A DNA stretch of 14,498 nt from Candidatus Heimdallarchaeota archaeon LC_2 (GTDB lineage: Archaea > Asgardarchaeota > Heimdallarchaeia > Heimdallarchaeales > Kariarchaeaceae), in NCBI GenBank assembly GCA_001940725.1, contig MDVR01000063.1, forward strand, positions 1 through 14,498, read 5' to 3'. This document shows positions 13,954 to 14,498 of this stretch, piece by piece (the stretch's first letter is position 1; each line of letters opens with the position of its first letter). Made by a program: the position numbers and the translations under genes. Under the pieces are notes generated by a model. It had not been told where the DNA came from, searched no databases, and saw only the letters and a program-made list of their open reading frames with translations.

Positions 13954-14498
13954 TTCTTTTTGCTCCTCTTTATTAATTTCTTTGTAGCTTTCTTGGTGGT
14001 ATGCTTCGTGGACTTATCAGTTGTTTTTGTGGATGACTTTTTGGAAGTTTTCTTTGCTTTCCTCTCTTTAGCTCTTTTTTTACTCTTTTCAATCTCCTCT
14101 TGACGTTCCTTTCTTTTTGGGCATTCTGGATTTAAACAGAGAACCCATGGTCTTTGTCTTTTTTTATTTGGATCAAATATAGGAAATACACGTAATGTGG
14201 GATATCCATCAGCAGTACAGTTTGGCAAAGTAAGATCTAATTTTTCCCTTTGTGGTAAAGGATAAGTTGTATTACACTTTATTTCAGTGAAATAGTTTGA
14301 ACAACCCACAAATCTTTTTCCGGAGGAAAGACTGCGAATCAGTTTTAGTTTTCCATCTTCACAGTTCATACAATCTCCAATAATTGCTTCATCTCTTCTT
14401 TGAGAGATAAGATTCAGATCTATTAACTCACCAATTTGCCTTTGATTGAACATTAGTTGATCCAACATTTGATGTAGAAGCGTGATCCCTCTAACTAC
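13950..14498 (-). CDS. topA: DNA topoisomerase I (type IA), C-terminal part (5' end outside window)
   Basis: The frame is open to the window edge (183 codons visible), so only the C-terminus is present. A helix-rich piece (LLHQMLDQLMFNQRQIGELIDLNL) ends the catalytic core and leads into the zinc-ribbon DNA-binding region of archaeal type IA topoisomerase I. The first ribbon is complete: C43, C46, KRFVGCSNY (C66) and C75, followed by YPLPQREKL. The second has C94 and RPWVLCLNPECP (C121, C126) but lacks the partner of C94, so it looks degenerate. The protein ends in about 50 mostly Lys/Ser/Thr residues, a disordered tail that probably adds non-specific DNA affinity. It is translationally coupled to the 84-residue protein. 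Confidence 0.87.
   Translation of the reverse strand, partial: VVRGITLLHQMLDQLMFNQRQIGELIDLNLISQRRDEAIIGDCMNCEDGKLKLIRSLSSGKRFVGCSNYFTEIKCNTTYPLPQREKLDLTLPNCTADGYPTLRVFPIFDPNKKRQRPWVLCLNPECPKRKERQEEIEKSKKRAKERKAKKTSKKSSTKTTDKSTKHTTKKATKKLIKRSKKK

Overview
This is a stretch of archaeal chromosome, AT-rich in both genes and spacers. The case for Archaea rests on gene content: aIF2-alpha followed by Nop10, ribosomal protein L21e, RNA polymerase subunit Rpo4/RpoF, SRP54, Pus10, TrmY, a DUF655 protein, KsgA/Dim1, a HemK2/Mtq2-type methyltransferase and an archaeal-type topoisomerase I tail. TATA boxes about 25 bp upstream of non-ATG starts fit this. The lineage cannot be fixed from the window. An Asgard or other mesophilic AT-rich archaeon is a guess. 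There are no insertion sequences, CRISPR arrays, tRNAs or phage genes.

Left part (1-3123, + strand): the 3' end of a class V aminotransferase, a DUF354 glycosyltransferase-like protein, a GPT/MraY-family phospho-sugar transferase and a two-TM protein. They form a tight operon; the last two junctions are ATGA overlaps. It probably builds a lipid-linked glycan. A convergent TrmB-like regulator gene (3098-3889, - strand) overlaps its end.

Centre (3890-4533): about 640 bp without protein genes. It has a perfect inverted repeat at 3974-3991, then a GC-elevated structured region (3992-4313) that I read as a tentative, divergent RNase P RNA. An AT-rich promoter follows for the aIF2-alpha/Nop10 pair (4534-5499, + strand).

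Right part (5489-14498, - strand; transcription runs right to left): topoisomerase I C-terminus, a small Cys/His protein, SRP54, TrmY, Pus10, L21e, RpoF, DUF655, KsgA, HemK2/Mtq2, a TrmJ-like methyltransferase and a METTL5-like methyltransferase. This is a translation and RNA-modification neighbourhood. Pus10 and TrmY are adjacent and should act in sequence on tRNA position 54. KsgA and the METTL5-like enzyme should modify 16S rRNA, the HemK2-like enzyme the release factor, and the TrmJ-like enzyme tRNA.

The most striking anomaly is a perfect 581-bp direct tandem duplication inside the DUF655 gene. It leaves one nearly intact gene and one headless copy. It is either a very recent event or an assembly artefact.
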